A DNA stretch of 64,000 nt. Origin: DASQMT01 sp963835735 (lineage in GTDB: Bacteria > Actinomycetota > Thermoleophilia > Solirubrobacterales > Solirubrobacteraceae). The translations under genes and the position numbers were made by a program. Positions 43,284 through 53,981 of this stretch are shown piece after piece. Location: NCBI GenBank assembly GCA_963835735.1, contig CAWIGP010000007.1, forward strand, positions 1 to 64,000, written 5' to 3'. Below the pieces are notes generated by a model. The model had not been told where the DNA came from. It ran no database searches and was given only the letters and a program-made list of their open reading frames with translations. Every line of letters starts with the position of its first letter. The stretch's first letter is position 1.

Positions 43284-45362
43284 TCAGTCTTCGAGCAGCG
43301 AGCGCTGCCGGCCGGCGCCGCGCCGGTGCTCGGGCTCGATCCGGACGCGGCCGTCGTAGACCTCGTCGTCGAGGAACGCGCGCATCAGTTTCTCGTGGGC
43401 GCGGTAGCGCAGCGCCTGGGCCTCGCGCCGAACGGCGGCCGCGTACTCGGCCGGGTCTGCCGGGCGCTCCTCGGCGAGCCGGCGGGCGAGGATCTCCTCG
43501 GCCGCCCAGGCATAGACGGTGTTCGCGGCGACCTCGACCTCGAGTATCCGGTAGGGCAGGTACTCGCGCACGCGCGCCTTCGAGAGCCCCGCGCGGCGGG
43601 CCGCGCGCTCGAGCGCCTTGAACTCGCGCCGGCCCTCGAAGACGGTGACGGTGCCCGTCTCGGGATCGAAGTGGGCCTCGATCTCGGCGTCCTCGTCCTT
43701 GCGCGCGATCTCCCGTACCCAGCCGCTCGCGTGATGTCGCACGACGAGCACGACGAGCTCGGCGATGTGGCCGCTCGCTTCGGCGAGGACGCTGAGCCGC
43801 GCACCGGGGTCGGCGCTCACGCGGCAGCGCAGGTTGGCCGAGATACGCGACCAGCCGCCGCGGACGGGCTCGGGCACGGTGTCGGTCCACAGGTTCACGC
43901 CCAGGGCCGCGTCGGCGGCGACGTGGATCGGCGTGCCGGGAGCGATGCGCTCGGGGTCGACCAGCAGCGAGATGCCGCGGCGCTCGCCCGGGTGCAGGCG
44001 CAGCAGCGCTTGCTTGAAGCGCAGCGGCGGCGCGCCCGGTTGCGGCGCCTGCGGCTCGCGCGGAGGCGAAGCCGTCTCGTCGGCTGACGGCAGCTCGGGC
44101 TCGTCGCGCTCGAGCGGTGCCTTTGCGGAAGCCTTCCCGCCGGCCTGGAAGCCGGCCTTGCCGGGCGCGTCGAACGCTCCCTTGAGCGCGTCGTTGAGCG
44201 CCCGCAGCCCGACCTGGTCGCGCGCTCGCAGCGCGCCGCCCGGGCGCACGAGGTGCGCGCGGGCGCGGCGTTCCTCGGCCGCGACGATCGGCCGCAGCAC
44301 GCCGTCGATCGCCGCGTATAGCGCCTTGACGACCGGATGGTTGTCGTTGAGCCCGCTGCGGTCGACCTTGACGACGACCTGCGGTCGCGGGCGCTCGAGC
44401 GCGTCGCGCTGGAGCTCCTCGAGCGCGTCGCAGCGCACCTCGCCGTACAGGCTGCGCGTGCCGGGCGCGCCCTCGTGCGAAGCGAAGGTGGACTCGTGCG
44501 CCGCGCGGCCCGATCGCACGACCAGCCCGCCGATGCGTGTCGCGCGCGACATACCGGGCGACAGCGGCCGGGCGCTGCGGCAGACGGTGACGCGGGCGCG
44601 CACCGCTTTGGTGACGGCGACCTCGTCGTCGAACAGGACCGGCCGCTCCGGATCGGGCTCGGGGGCCTGCGAGCGCACGACCTCGACCGCCCCCGAAGGC
44701 AGCTCGAGCCAGAGCTCGCGCGTCGGGTCCTCGAGCACGGGCCGCAGCTGGACCAGCTGTGAGACGAGCGTGCGCAGGCGCCCGTCCGCCGGCAGCCGCT
44801 CGGACGCGAGCGGCACCGTGACGCAGGCGCCCGGCGAAGCTCCGGGCGCCGGCTCGTCGCGCACGTGGATATAGGCGAACGGGTCATCGCGCGCCGACGG
44901 GAAGAACCACGACTCGACCGCACGGCCGTCGCGCACGCCCTCGATCCGCCCGGCACCCTGCGCGAGCCAGACGTCACGCAGCCCGCGCCCGAACAGGCCC
45001 CGGTTGTCGCGCCGCTCGGGCAGTTCGCCGAGCACGCCGAGCCGGCGATCGACGGTGGCGGCATCGATCCCGACGCCGTCGTCGGAGCAGCGGATCTCGA
45101 AGCGCCAGCTCGTCAGCGCCGGCACGCGCAGCGCGCGCATCTGTGCCCGCCAGGCGTGCGCGAACGCCTCGTCGGGAGCCCCGAAGCGCAGCTCGATGCG
45201 TCCGCGCTCGCGACCGCTCGCCGCGATCGCGGCGTCCGCGTTCGTCACCAGCTCGGGCACGATCTGCACCAGGTCGATCCCGCCCTGGGCGAAGTTCTCG
45301 CGGAAGTAGCGGCCGCGCACCGCGCCGACGCGAATCGCGGATGACGACACGAGCTCGGCCAT
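43284..45362 (-). CDS. Stand-alone GHKL (Hsp90/MORC-like) ATPase of unknown function
   Basis: A 692-residue protein. The N-terminal GHKL ATPase has the N-box VPELVTNADAAIA, G1 box CSDDGVGID and G2-like RGLFGRGLRDVWLAQGAG, the layout of Hsp90, MutL and MORC rather than histidine kinases. There is no HisKA domain, no membrane segment and no receiver partner. A Pro/Ala/Gln-rich linker (around residues 400-440) separates a beta-rich domain and a C-terminal helical region ending in a basic tail (PEHRRGAGRQRSLLED). It is divergent from the FAD-oxidoreductase gene. MORC-like ATPases occur in some defence loci, but no nuclease partner is adjacent. Confidence 0.8.
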   Translation of the reverse strand: MAELVSSSAIRVGAVRGRYFRENFAQGGIDLVQIVPELVTNADAAIAASGRERGRIELRFGAPDEAFAHAWRAQMRALRVPALTSWRFEIRCSDDGVGIDAATVDRRLGVLGELPERRDNRGLFGRGLRDVWLAQGAGRIEGVRDGRAVESWFFPSARDDPFAYIHVRDEPAPGASPGACVTVPLASERLPADGRLRTLVSQLVQLRPVLEDPTRELWLELPSGAVEVVRSQAPEPDPERPVLFDDEVAVTKAVRARVTVCRSARPLSPGMSRATRIGGLVVRSGRAAHESTFASHEGAPGTRSLYGEVRCDALEELQRDALERPRPQVVVKVDRSGLNDNHPVVKALYAAIDGVLRPIVAAEERRARAHLVRPGGALRARDQVGLRALNDALKGAFDAPGKAGFQAGGKASAKAPLERDEPELPSADETASPPREPQAPQPGAPPLRFKQALLRLHPGERRGISLLVDPERIAPGTPIHVAADAALGVNLWTDTVPEPVRGGWSRISANLRCRVSADPGARLSVLAEASGHIAELVVLVVRHHASGWVREIARKDEDAEIEAHFDPETGTVTVFEGRREFKALERAARRAGLSKARVREYLPYRILEVEVAANTVYAWAAEEILARRLAEERPADPAEYAAAVRREAQALRYRAHEKLMRAFLDDEVYDGRVRIEPEHRRGAGRQRSLLED

Positions 45363-45434
45363 GCGAGCACGAATCTAGCTCGCGGCCCGGACCGCGCCGT
45401 TGACCGTCGTCTGCAGCGGGCGTAGCGTGCGCCC

Positions 45435-46609
45435 ATGGCCGAGCTCGGGTCGCCGGCCGGGGTGCTGGTCGTCGGCGGCGGTGTCGCCGCCCTCGAGACG
45501 CTGATGGCGTTGAGCGATCTGGCCGGCGACCGCGTCCGGGTGACGCTCGTCGCGCCGGAGCCGGACTTCGTCTACCGCCCGATGGCCGTCGCCGAGCCGT
45601 TCGGGCTCGGCGAGGCGCGGCGCTATCCGCTGCGCCGGATCGTCGAGGACTTCGGCGCCGGCTTGGTGCAGGCCGGAGTCGAGGCGCTCGACGCGCCGGC
45701 CCGGCGCATGGCGTTGCGCAGCGGCGACACGATGACCTACGACACGCTCGTGCTCGCGCCCGGCGCGCGGATGCTGCCGGCGTTCGACGATGCGCTCACG
45801 TTCACCGGGCCGGGCAGCGGCCCCGACATGGAGGCGCTGCTCGATGAGGTCGACGAGGGGCGCGTACGGCGGATCGCCTTCGTCGCGCCGACCGTGGTGG
45901 GCTGGACCTTGCCGCTGTACGAGCTCGCGCTCATGACCGCGCGCCACGTAGCCCAGCCTGAGATCGTCCTGGTCACGCCGGAGCAACGCCCGCTCGCGCT
46001 CTTCGGGGAGCGTCCGAGCGCCGCCGTCGCGGAGCTGCTCGCATCGGCCGGCATCGAGTTCGTCGGCGCGAGCCAGGTCGAGGTCGTCGACGGCGCGGTC
46101 CGGCTGTCACCCGGCGGGCGCACGCTTCACGTCGAGCGGCTGGTGGCGCTCCCGCTCATGCGCGGCCCGGAGCTGGAAGGCGTCCCGGCCGAGCCCGACT
46201 TCGGGTTCGTGCCGGTCGACCGGCACGGTCGCGTCGACGGCTTGGACGGGGTGTACGCGGCCGGGGACGCCACGAACTACCCCGTCAAGCAGGGCGGCCT
46301 GGCCGCCCAGCAGGCGGACGCGGTGGCAGAGCATGTCGCCGCCCGCCACGGAGCGCCCGGTGGAGCCGTCTCCGTTCCGCCCGGTGCTGCGCGGCCTGCT
46401 GTTCACGGGCGGCCCGGAGCGGTACATGCGCGAGGAAGCGGCGGCCGCGCAGCCGCTGTGGTGGCCGCCGACCAAGATCGCGGGGCGCTATCTCGCGCCG
46501 TACCTGTACGAGCGGGAGCGCGGCCGCCATGCCCGGACCGGCGCCCGAGGGCTTCGTGGACCTCGAGGTGCCGCTCGATACCGCCGACGAAGCAGCGCTA
46601 CGGGGCTGA
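45435..46609 (+). CDS. FAD-dependent pyridine nucleotide-disulfide oxidoreductase (NDH-2/SQR-like), two +1 frameshifts
   Basis: Skipping one base near 46359 and 46534 gives 390 residues. The first Rossmann motif is GVLVVGGGVAALE, then LVLAPGARM, and the C-terminal FAD loop GLDGVYAAGDATNYPVKQGG. The restored C-terminus includes RPVLRGLLFTGGPERYM and a hydrophilic tail to the TGA at 46607. There is no second NAD-binding GxGxxG motif, so sulfide:quinone-reductase-like or FCSD-like function is as likely as NDH-2. The next gene starts four bases after the stop, suggesting an operon with glutamate dehydrogenase. Confidence 0.88.
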
Positions 46610-46613
46610 GTGC

Positions 46614-49600
46614 GTGGCCACGACGAAGATCCAGGACGTCGAGGGCGCAGCTGATCGAGTCGGTCTGCTCGCGCATCCGTGAGCGGCTCGACCCGGACGA
46701 TGCCCCGCAGGCCGAGGAGTTCGTCCGCCAGTACTACCGGCGCGTGCCGCCCGAGGACCTCGCCGCAGCTGGAACCGCTCGACCTCTACGGGGCCGCGCT
46801 CGCCCATTGGAGCTTCGCGCGGCACCGGGCTCCCGGTACGCCCAACGTGCGCGTCTACAACCCGGAGTTCGAGCAGCACGGATGGCAGTCCGGGCACACG
46901 GTCGTCGAGCTCGTCAGCGACGACATGCCGTTCCTGGTCGACTCGGCGACCATGGCGCTGAGCGGCCAGGGCGCGGGCATCCACCTGCTGATCCATCCCG
47001 TGATGCGCGTCCGGCGCGACGCACGCGACGGCGAGCTCGTGGCCGTACTCGCTCCGGAGGCCCCCGACGAGGAGGGCACGCTGGCGGAGTCGTTCATCCA
47101 TGTCGAGATCGATCGCCAGAGCGGCGCGGCCGAGCTCGAGCGGCTCCGCGAGCGGCTGCTCGACGTCCTGCGCGAGGTGGCGGCGGCGGTCGAGGACTGG
47201 CCGGCGATGCGCCGCCGGGCGGCCGACCTCGATCGCCGAGCTGCGCGAGCAGCCGCCGCCGTCGCTCGACCGCGACGAGTTCGAGGAGGCCGCCGCGCTG
47301 CTGGCGTGGATGGACGACGGGCATTTCACATTCCTCGGCTTCCGCGAGTACGAGCTGGTGCGAGGATCGCCTGCGCCCCGTCGCCGGGTCCGGGCTGGGC
47401 ATCCTCCGCTCGTCAGGCGAGAAGCGCTCGAGTGGATCGACGCTGACGCCGCGCGCGAGCGCGCTCGCGCGCGAGCCGCATCCGCTCGTCCTCACGAAGG
47501 CGAACAGCCGCTCGACCGATCCACCGGCCCGCCTACCTGGACTACGTCGGCGTCAAGCGCTTCGGGCCGGACGGCGACGTCATCGGCGAGCGGCGCTTCC
47601 TCGGCCTCTACACGACGGCGGCATACCGCGCGACCGCGGCCGAGATCCCGGTGCTGCGGCGCAAGGTCGAGGCCGTCGTCGCGCGCGCCGCCTTCCAGCC
47701 CGGCAGCCACGCCGAGAAGGCGCTGGTGGAGATCCTCGACACCTACCCGCGCGACGAGCTCTTCCAGATCGGCGAGGACGAGCTGTTCGAGCTGGCCATG
47801 GGCATCCTGGCCCTGGGGGAGCGCCAGCGCGTGCGGCTGTTCATCCGTCGCGACGCCTACGAGCGCTTCGTCTCCTGCCTCGTGTTCCTCCCCCGCGACC
47901 GCTTCCACACGCGCAACCGCGAGCGCATCCAGGAGATCCTGGCCGAGGCGTTCGATGCCGAGAGCGTCGACTTCGAGCTGCGCCTGTCGGAGTCGGTGCT
48001 CGTGCGCATCCACTTCACGGTGCGGCGTCCGGCCCGGTCAGCTGCCCGCCTACGACGCCGCCGAGATCGAGGCGCGGATCGTCGAGGCCACCGGCTCGTG
48101 GACCGACGAGCTGCGGGAAGCGCTGCTCGACGAGGCCGGAGAGGAGCAGGGCACCGCGCTGTACCGCCGCTACGGCGATGCGTTCCCGGTCGGATACCAG
48201 CGAGGACTGGCACGCCCGCTCGGCGGTGGCGGACATCCGGCGGATCGAGCGGCTCAGCGGAGGACGAGCAGCTCGCGCGTGAGCCTGTACCACCCGCTCG
48301 AGGCGCCACGCGGGCTCGCTGCGCTGCAAGCTCTACCGCCGCGGCGAGCCGGCGACGCTCTCCGAGGTGCTGCCGATGTTCGAGAGCATGGGCCTGCAGG
48401 TGCGCGACGAGCGGCCCTACGAGATCGACGCCGAGCGACGGCCCGCCCACGTGGATCTACGACTTCGGCGTCGAGTACGCCGCCGACGGTGCGCTCGACG
48501 TCGACGAGGTGCGCGAGCGCTTCCAGGACACGTTCGTGCGCGTCTGGAGAGGCGAGGTCGAGCACGACGGCTTCAACGGTCTGGTGCTGCGTGCCGGGCC
48601 TGGAGTGGCGCGACGTCACCGTGCTGCGGGCGATCGCGCGCTACCTGCGGCAGGCCCGCACCGCATTCAGCGACCGCTACATGGAGCAGGCGCTGATGGC
48701 CCATCCGCGCGTGGCGGCCGCGCTGGTGGAGCTCTTCCACGCGCGCTTCGATCCGGGCCGCGACCGGAGCCCCGAGGCCGCGGACGCGATCGCGCGGGAG
48801 ATCGAGGAGGCGATCGACGCGGTCGAGAGCCTCGACGAGGACCGGATCCTGCGCAACTTCCTCGCCGTCGTGCGCGCGATGCTGCGGACCAACCACTTCC
48901 AGCCGGACGCCGGCGGGCCGAAGCCGTACCTCTCCTTCAAGCTCGATCCCGAGCGCGTCCCGCTGCTGCCCGCTCCGCGGCCGCGCTTCGAGATCTTCGT
49001 CCACTCGCCGCGCGTGGAGGGCGTGCACCTGCGCGGCGGCGCCGTCGCGCGCGGCGGCCTGCGGTGGTCGGACCGCCGCGAGGACTTCCGCACCGAGGTC
49101 CTCGGCCTGATGAAGGCGCAGATGGTCAAGAACGCGCTGATCGTGCCCGTCGGCGCCAAGGGCGGCTTCGTGGTCAAGCGCCCGCCGCCGGACCGCGAGG
49201 CGCTGGGCGACGAGGTCGTGGCCTGCTACCGGACGTTCATCAGCGGCCTGCTCGACCTGACCGACACCGTCCGCGAGGGACGCGTGACGCCGCCGCCCGA
49301 CGTCGTCCGCCACGACGGCGACGACCCGTACCTCGTGGTGGCCGCCGACAAGGGCACGGCGACGTTCTCGGACATCGCGAACGGGATCGCGCAGGAGTAC
49401 GGCTTCTGGCTCGGCGACGCGTTCGCCTCGGGCGGCTCGGTCGGCTACGACCACAAGGCGATGGGGATCACGGCGCGCAGCGCCTGGGAGTCGGTCAAGC
49501 GGCACTTCCGCGAGCTGGGGACCGACATCCAGGCCAGCGACTTCACCGTGGTGGGGATCGGCGACATGTCCGGCGACGTGTTCGGCAACGGCATGCTGCT

Positions 49601-51467
49601 GTCGCCGCACATCAAGCTCGATCGGCGCCTTCGACCACCGTCACGTGTTCCTCGACCCGGACCCCGATCCGGCGGCCAGTTGGGCCGAGCGCCGGCGGCT
49701 GTTCGAGCTGCCGCGCTCCTCCTGGGAGGACTACGACCGCTCACTGATCTCTTCGGGCGGCGGCGTGTGGCCGCGCAGCGCCAAGTCGATCACCGTGTCG
49801 GCCGAGGCGCAGCAGGCGCTGGGGATCGAGTCCGACCGGCTCACGCCCGCCGAGCTCATCCGCGCGCTGCTGCGCGCCCCGGTCGACCTGCTGTGGAACG
49901 GCGGGATCGGGACGTACGTCAAGGCGACGCGCGGAGAACAACGCCGACGTCGGCGACAAGGCCAACGACGCGGTCCGCGTCGACGCGGGCCAGCTGCGCT
50001 GCCGCGTGGTGGGGGAGGGCGGCAACCTGGGGTTGACGCAGCGCGGGCGCGTCGAGTACGCGCTCGGCGGCGGCCGGATCAACACCGACGCCATCGACAA
50101 CGCCGGCGGCGTCAACTGCTCCGACCACGAGGTCAACATCAAGATCCTGCTCGACGCGGTGGTCACCGACGGCGACCTGACCGGCAAGCAGCGCAACAAG
50201 CTGCTCGCCGACATGACCGACGCGGTGGCGGAGCGGGTGCTGCGCGGCAGTTACCTGCAGACTCAGGCGCTCAGCCTCGCGCTGGCGCAGGCGCCGTCGA
50301 TGGTCGACGTCCACGACCGGATGATGCGCAGCCTCGAGCAGACGCGGCCGGCTCGATCGACACCTCGAGGCGCTCCCCGATGCCGAGGCGATCGACGAGC
50401 GCCGCGGCTCCGGCCTGACGCAGCCCGAGCTCGCGGTGCTGCTCGCCTACAGCAAGATCACTCTGTACGCCGCGCTGCTCGATTCCGACCTGCCGGAGGA
50501 TCCGGCGCTGACGGCGGAGCTGGCGGGCTACTTCCCCGCGCCGTTGCCGGAGCGCTTCGCCGACCGGCTGCCGCGGCACCGGCTGCGAAGGGAGATCGTC
50601 GCCACGCGGGTGACGAACAGCATCGTCGACCGCGCCGGCATCACGTTCATCTTCCGCCTGCAGGAGGACACGGGCGCGGCCCCCGCCGACATCGCCCGCG
50701 CGTACGCGATCGCCCGTGACGTCTTCGACATGCGCGGCTTCTGGGCCGACGTCGAGGCGCTCGACCTCGAGGTCCCGGCGAGCACGCAGATCACGATGCT
50801 GCTCGAAGCCCGGCGGCTGGTCGAGCGCGCCACGCGCTGGCTCCTGCGCAGCCGGCCGCGCCCGCTCGACATCGGCGCCGAGATCGAGCGATTCGCCGAC
50901 GGCGCCGCCGCGGTCGCCGAGGCGCTGCCCGGCGTGCTCGTGGCCGACGAGCGCGAGGAGTTCGAGGCGCGCGTTAGCCGGCTCGTCGACGAGGGCGTGC
51001 CGGCCGAGCTCGCCGGCCGCGTCGCGAGCCTGGGCGACCTCTTCGCCGCGCTCGACATCGTCGGCGTGGCGAGCGCCACCGAGCGCTCGATCGACGAGGT
51101 CGCCTCCCTGCACTTCCTCATCGGCGGCGGGCTGCACATGCACTGGCTGCGCGACCAGATCGCCACGCTTCCGCGCGAGAACCGGTGGCAGGCGATGGCG
51201 CGCGCCGCGCTGCGCGACGATCTGTTCAGCCTCCACGCGGAGCTCACGGCCGACGTCCTGCGTGCCGGCGGGGCGGGAGAGCCGGCGGACGCGCAGGCGC
51301 GCCTGGACCGTTGGATCGACGCGAACCGGCCGCTGGTCGAGCGCTGCCTCGACATCCTGGACGACATCCGAGCCGGCGGCGCCTACGACCTCACGACGCT
51401 GCCGGTGGCGCTGCGCGAGCTTCGCAACCTCATCCAGGGAGCCGCGGCCGTCGCGGCCGTCGACTGA
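46614..51467 (+). CDS. NAD-specific glutamate dehydrogenase, 180-kDa class, split by fifteen +1 shifts
   Basis: Read from GTG 46614, the gene changes frame fifteen times, always by one extra base: about 46647, 46765, 47231, 47361, 47518, 48038, 48201, 48259, 48278, 48312, 48436, 48599, 49620, 49933 and 50354. Removing them leaves 4839 bases, 1612 residues plus stop, the normal size for this class. Landmarks are RSTIHRPAYLDYVGVKRFG, EILDTYPRDELFQI, GGLRWSDRREDFRTEVLGLM with KNALIVPVGAKGGF (catalytic core), VVGIGDMSGDVFGNG and VGEGGNLGLTQRGRVEYAL (NAD-binding half), and a helical C-terminus ending LIQGAAAVAAVD. The enzyme deaminates glutamate to 2-oxoglutarate. Correct homologous spacing at most junctions supports single insertions, not two-base losses. 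Confidence 0.93.
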
Positions 51468-51539
51468 GGCATCGTCAGGCGCTGGCCGGCGCGTGACGTT
51501 TGCGTGCGACGCCCGTGTCGTCGGCCGCCAGCGCCACCG

Positions 51540-51798
51540 CTGCGGCGACCGCCGGAGCTCTCGTTCCTGCCGCTCGCCCACAGTCTCATCGCCGAAGGGG
51601 CCCTCGACCTTCCCCTCGACCGCCATGGCGACCAGGTCGAGCCTGGGCCGTCGAGCGAAGACGAAAGGTCGGCCTGCGACGCTCTGCCGCCACCGGGCAG
51701 CGGCACTCGTGCTCGGGCAACGCAAGCAGCAGCTCGGAGTCGCGGAGATCGGGATCGGTCGTCAACGCGGCGGCGACAGGAACCAGACCAGCCGTCAC
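51540..51798 (-). pseudogene. Degenerate remnant resembling a DUF6946-type protein
   Basis: On the minus strand, three frames together spell a family-like segment: SELLLALPEHE, then VPLPGGGRASQADL, then FVFARRPRLDLVAMAVEGKV and EGPFGDETVGE. The DLVAMAVEGKVxxPFG string is what I recall from an uncharacterised family often near restriction or mobile genes. The frame changes here are not the single-base insertions seen elsewhere, and both ends are missing. The rest of 51468-52047 shows no other gene. Family assignment is from memory. Confidence 0.45.
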
Positions 51799-52047
51799 CG
51801 TGCTCCCAGGCGTCGGCTAGCGCTGTTGCCGAGGCGCCGTCCTCCAGTGAGTTCCGGGTTTGCCGGCAGCCATTGCCAGTTATGGGATCACGTCGTGGGC
51901 AGATAGCCGCGGCTCATGCGATGGGAGTGTCGCCGACCGTTTGTGCGCCCACGAGTCTGGGTGGCCAGGTGCCTGGGCGCTGGAGCTTGTGTCGGACCCA
52001 CCAGGCCCTTCTCGATCTCCGCCAATCGGTGTACGCTCGCCGACCGC

Positions 52048-53958
52048 ATGGCGCTCGGCGATCTGACCGACCGTGAGGCCGTTCTCGCGGCCGTCCGCGA
52101 GAGCGACACCTTGGGTCGCGACGCGTTCCTCGCGAAGTACGGCTTTGGCCGCGCCAAGCATTGGATGCTGGTTATCGATGGGCGCACGTACGACTCGAAG
52201 GCGATCGTGGCCGCCGCCCACGGGTTTCAGCACCCAGAGCTTGGCCCGCTCCGCGCGAGCGAGTTCAGCGGCGGTCAGCAGACGTCCGTTCGGAAGCTCC
52301 GCGACCTCAACTTCGACGTGATCGATCGCGCCGCAACCGCTCTCTCGCGCTTCTGGTGGGTCAACCAGGGCTCGACGTGGAAGGAGGAGCGGGACGCCGG
52401 CTTCGTCTGGGCGCCGCTTCGAAGCCAAGGTGGCCTTGAGCTCGGCCACTGGAAGGTGCTCAACGACGTGGAGGAAGGCGATCGCATCTTCCATTACGCG
52501 AACGGCGCGCTGCGCGCGATCGGCCGTGCGGTTGACGGACCACAGGTGTCGCCGAAGCCGAGGGCGATCGAGCACGGGCCGTGGGAACAAGATGGACGGC
52601 TCGTTCGCGTGGAGTACGCCGAGCTCGCCGAGCCAGTCCCGCTTGCCGATATTCCTGAGCGCTGGCGCATTGAGCAGGGCGCGCCGTTCACGAAATCTGG
52701 AAGCGTTCAACAGGGGTATTTCTTCGGCCTCGACGAGACCTTCGTCGAGCGGCTAGCAGGCCGATTCCCGCAACTTGCCGCGGTGCTTACTGATGTGAGC
52801 GCCGATCTTCCCAACGAAGACGGGTCGGTGGCGGAGGCCTTCGCATCGTTCCGGGCGAGCGTCGAGCACTCCGGTTTGGTCGTCGAACTCCTGCTGTTGC
52901 GGTCCTTCTTTTGCTCGCTCCTCGCGAAACCCTTCGTCATCCTGACCGGCCTCTCGGGTTCGGGCAAGACCCAGCTGGCGTTGAAGCTTGGGAACTGGTT
53001 CGGCGTCGATGTGGACGGTCGCGCTCGAAGCCTGGTGGTCCCCGTTCGCCCGGATTGGACCGGCCCCGAGCCGCTCCTCGGCTACGAGGACGCGTTGAGC
53101 GCGACGGAGCACGGCGAGCACGCTTGGGCCGCGCCGGATGTGCTCCAGTTTCTCCTTCGGGCCGAGGACGATCACGCGCATCCTTACGTCCTCGTGCTCG
53201 ACGAGATGAACCTCGCGCACGTCGAGCGCTACTTTGCCGACTTTCTCTCCGGTATCGAGTCGCGGCAGCCGATCCTGCCGTATCTGACGCGCAGCGCCGC
53301 CGGCGACTGGCGCCTCACGCCGGGCGAGCCGAAGCGCATCCCCATCCCTGCCAACGTCTTCGTTGTCGGCACCGTGAACGTCGACGAGACGACCTACCTC
53401 TTCTCGCCAAAGGTGCTCGATCGGGCCAATAGCTTCGAGTTTCGAGTACGAACCGATGACCTCGGGACCGTCGCCGGGCGTCCCTCTGCGGCATCAGAAG
53501 GTGACGACCTCGATCTGCGCCATGTCTTGGCGGTGGTGTCCGACGACGGCTGGCACGTGCGCTCGCCGCATCCACAGGAGGCCGAGTTTGCTGGTCGCTT
53601 GCGCGGGCTCCACCGGCTGCTCTCGGTTTCTGGGCACGAGTTCGGGCACCGGGTGTATGGCGAAGGTCTGAGGTTTGCGGCGCTGTTGGCGGGCGCCGGT
53701 GAGGAGGACCTTGCTGTCGCTCTCGATCTCTTCACGTTTCAGAAGGTGCTACCTCGGCTTCACGGCGCGCGGCGCCGCATCGAGCCCGTCCTTCTTCGCC
53801 TAGCCGCATTCGCCGCGTCGGGACAGGCAGACGATCAGCCCGCCGAGCTGGATCCCTCCTTCTTCACCGAGACACCGGTTCTGCCCAAGACCTTCGACAA
53901 GGTTCGACGCATGGTGGAGAGTGTTCGCATCAATCAGTTCGTCTCGTTTGCGGAGTAG
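52048..53958 (+). CDS. McrB-like GTPase/AAA+ with ScoMcrA head and EVE reader domains
   Basis: A 636-residue multidomain protein. Residues 5-75 match the N-terminal head of ScoMcrA-type restriction enzymes (TLGRDAFLAKYGFG, RTYDSKAIVAAAHGF). Residues 100-215 are an EVE domain, a modified-base reader (RFWWVNQGSTWKEERDAGFV, GDRIFHYANGALRAIGRAVD). Residues 280-560 are an McrB-type AAA+ motor with Walker A GLSGSGKTQ (301-309), PDWTG-PLLGY, Walker B VLVLDEMNLAHVE and GTVNVDETTYLFSPKVLDRA. ATG 52048 begins the head domain. It would sense modified DNA and drive the nuclease encoded 23 bases downstream. More A/T-ending codons than neighbours suggest transfer. Confidence 0.92.
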   Translation: MALGDLTDREAVLAAVRESDTLGRDAFLAKYGFGRAKHWMLVIDGRTYDSKAIVAAAHGFQHPELGPLRASEFSGGQQTSVRKLRDLNFDVIDRAATALSRFWWVNQGSTWKEERDAGFVWAPLRSQGGLELGHWKVLNDVEEGDRIFHYANGALRAIGRAVDGPQVSPKPRAIEHGPWEQDGRLVRVEYAELAEPVPLADIPERWRIEQGAPFTKSGSVQQGYFFGLDETFVERLAGRFPQLAAVLTDVSADLPNEDGSVAEAFASFRASVEHSGLVVELLLLRSFFCSLLAKPFVILTGLSGSGKTQLALKLGNWFGVDVDGRARSLVVPVRPDWTGPEPLLGYEDALSATEHGEHAWAAPDVLQFLLRAEDDHAHPYVLVLDEMNLAHVERYFADFLSGIESRQPILPYLTRSAAGDWRLTPGEPKRIPIPANVFVVGTVNVDETTYLFSPKVLDRANSFEFRVRTDDLGTVAGRPSAASEGDDLDLRHVLAVVSDDGWHVRSPHPQEAEFAGRLRGLHRLLSVSGHEFGHRVYGEGLRFAALLAGAGEEDLAVALDLFTFQKVLPRLHGARRRIEPVLLRLAAFAASGQADDQPAELDPSFFTETPVLPKTFDKVRRMVESVRINQFVSFAE

Positions 53959-53981
53959 GTCGGGCACTGCGCGAACTTTCC

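Noticed and set aside
46614..51467. GATC, CAGCTG or GAGGA as the cause of the frameshifts
   Set aside because: Four GDH shifts precede ATC in GATC and three precede CAGCTG, but the rest do not share these words, and the same words occur many times without a shift.
46614..51467. Two-base deletions instead of one-base insertions in glutamate dehydrogenase
   Set aside because: Family spacing at several junctions fits only the removal of one base; a deletion would add a residue. A few junctions remain ambiguous.
51801..52047. N-terminal extension of the McrB-like gene from 51916
   Set aside because: Translation before 52048 is low-complexity and unrelated to the ScoMcrA head; ATG 52048 fits the domain start.
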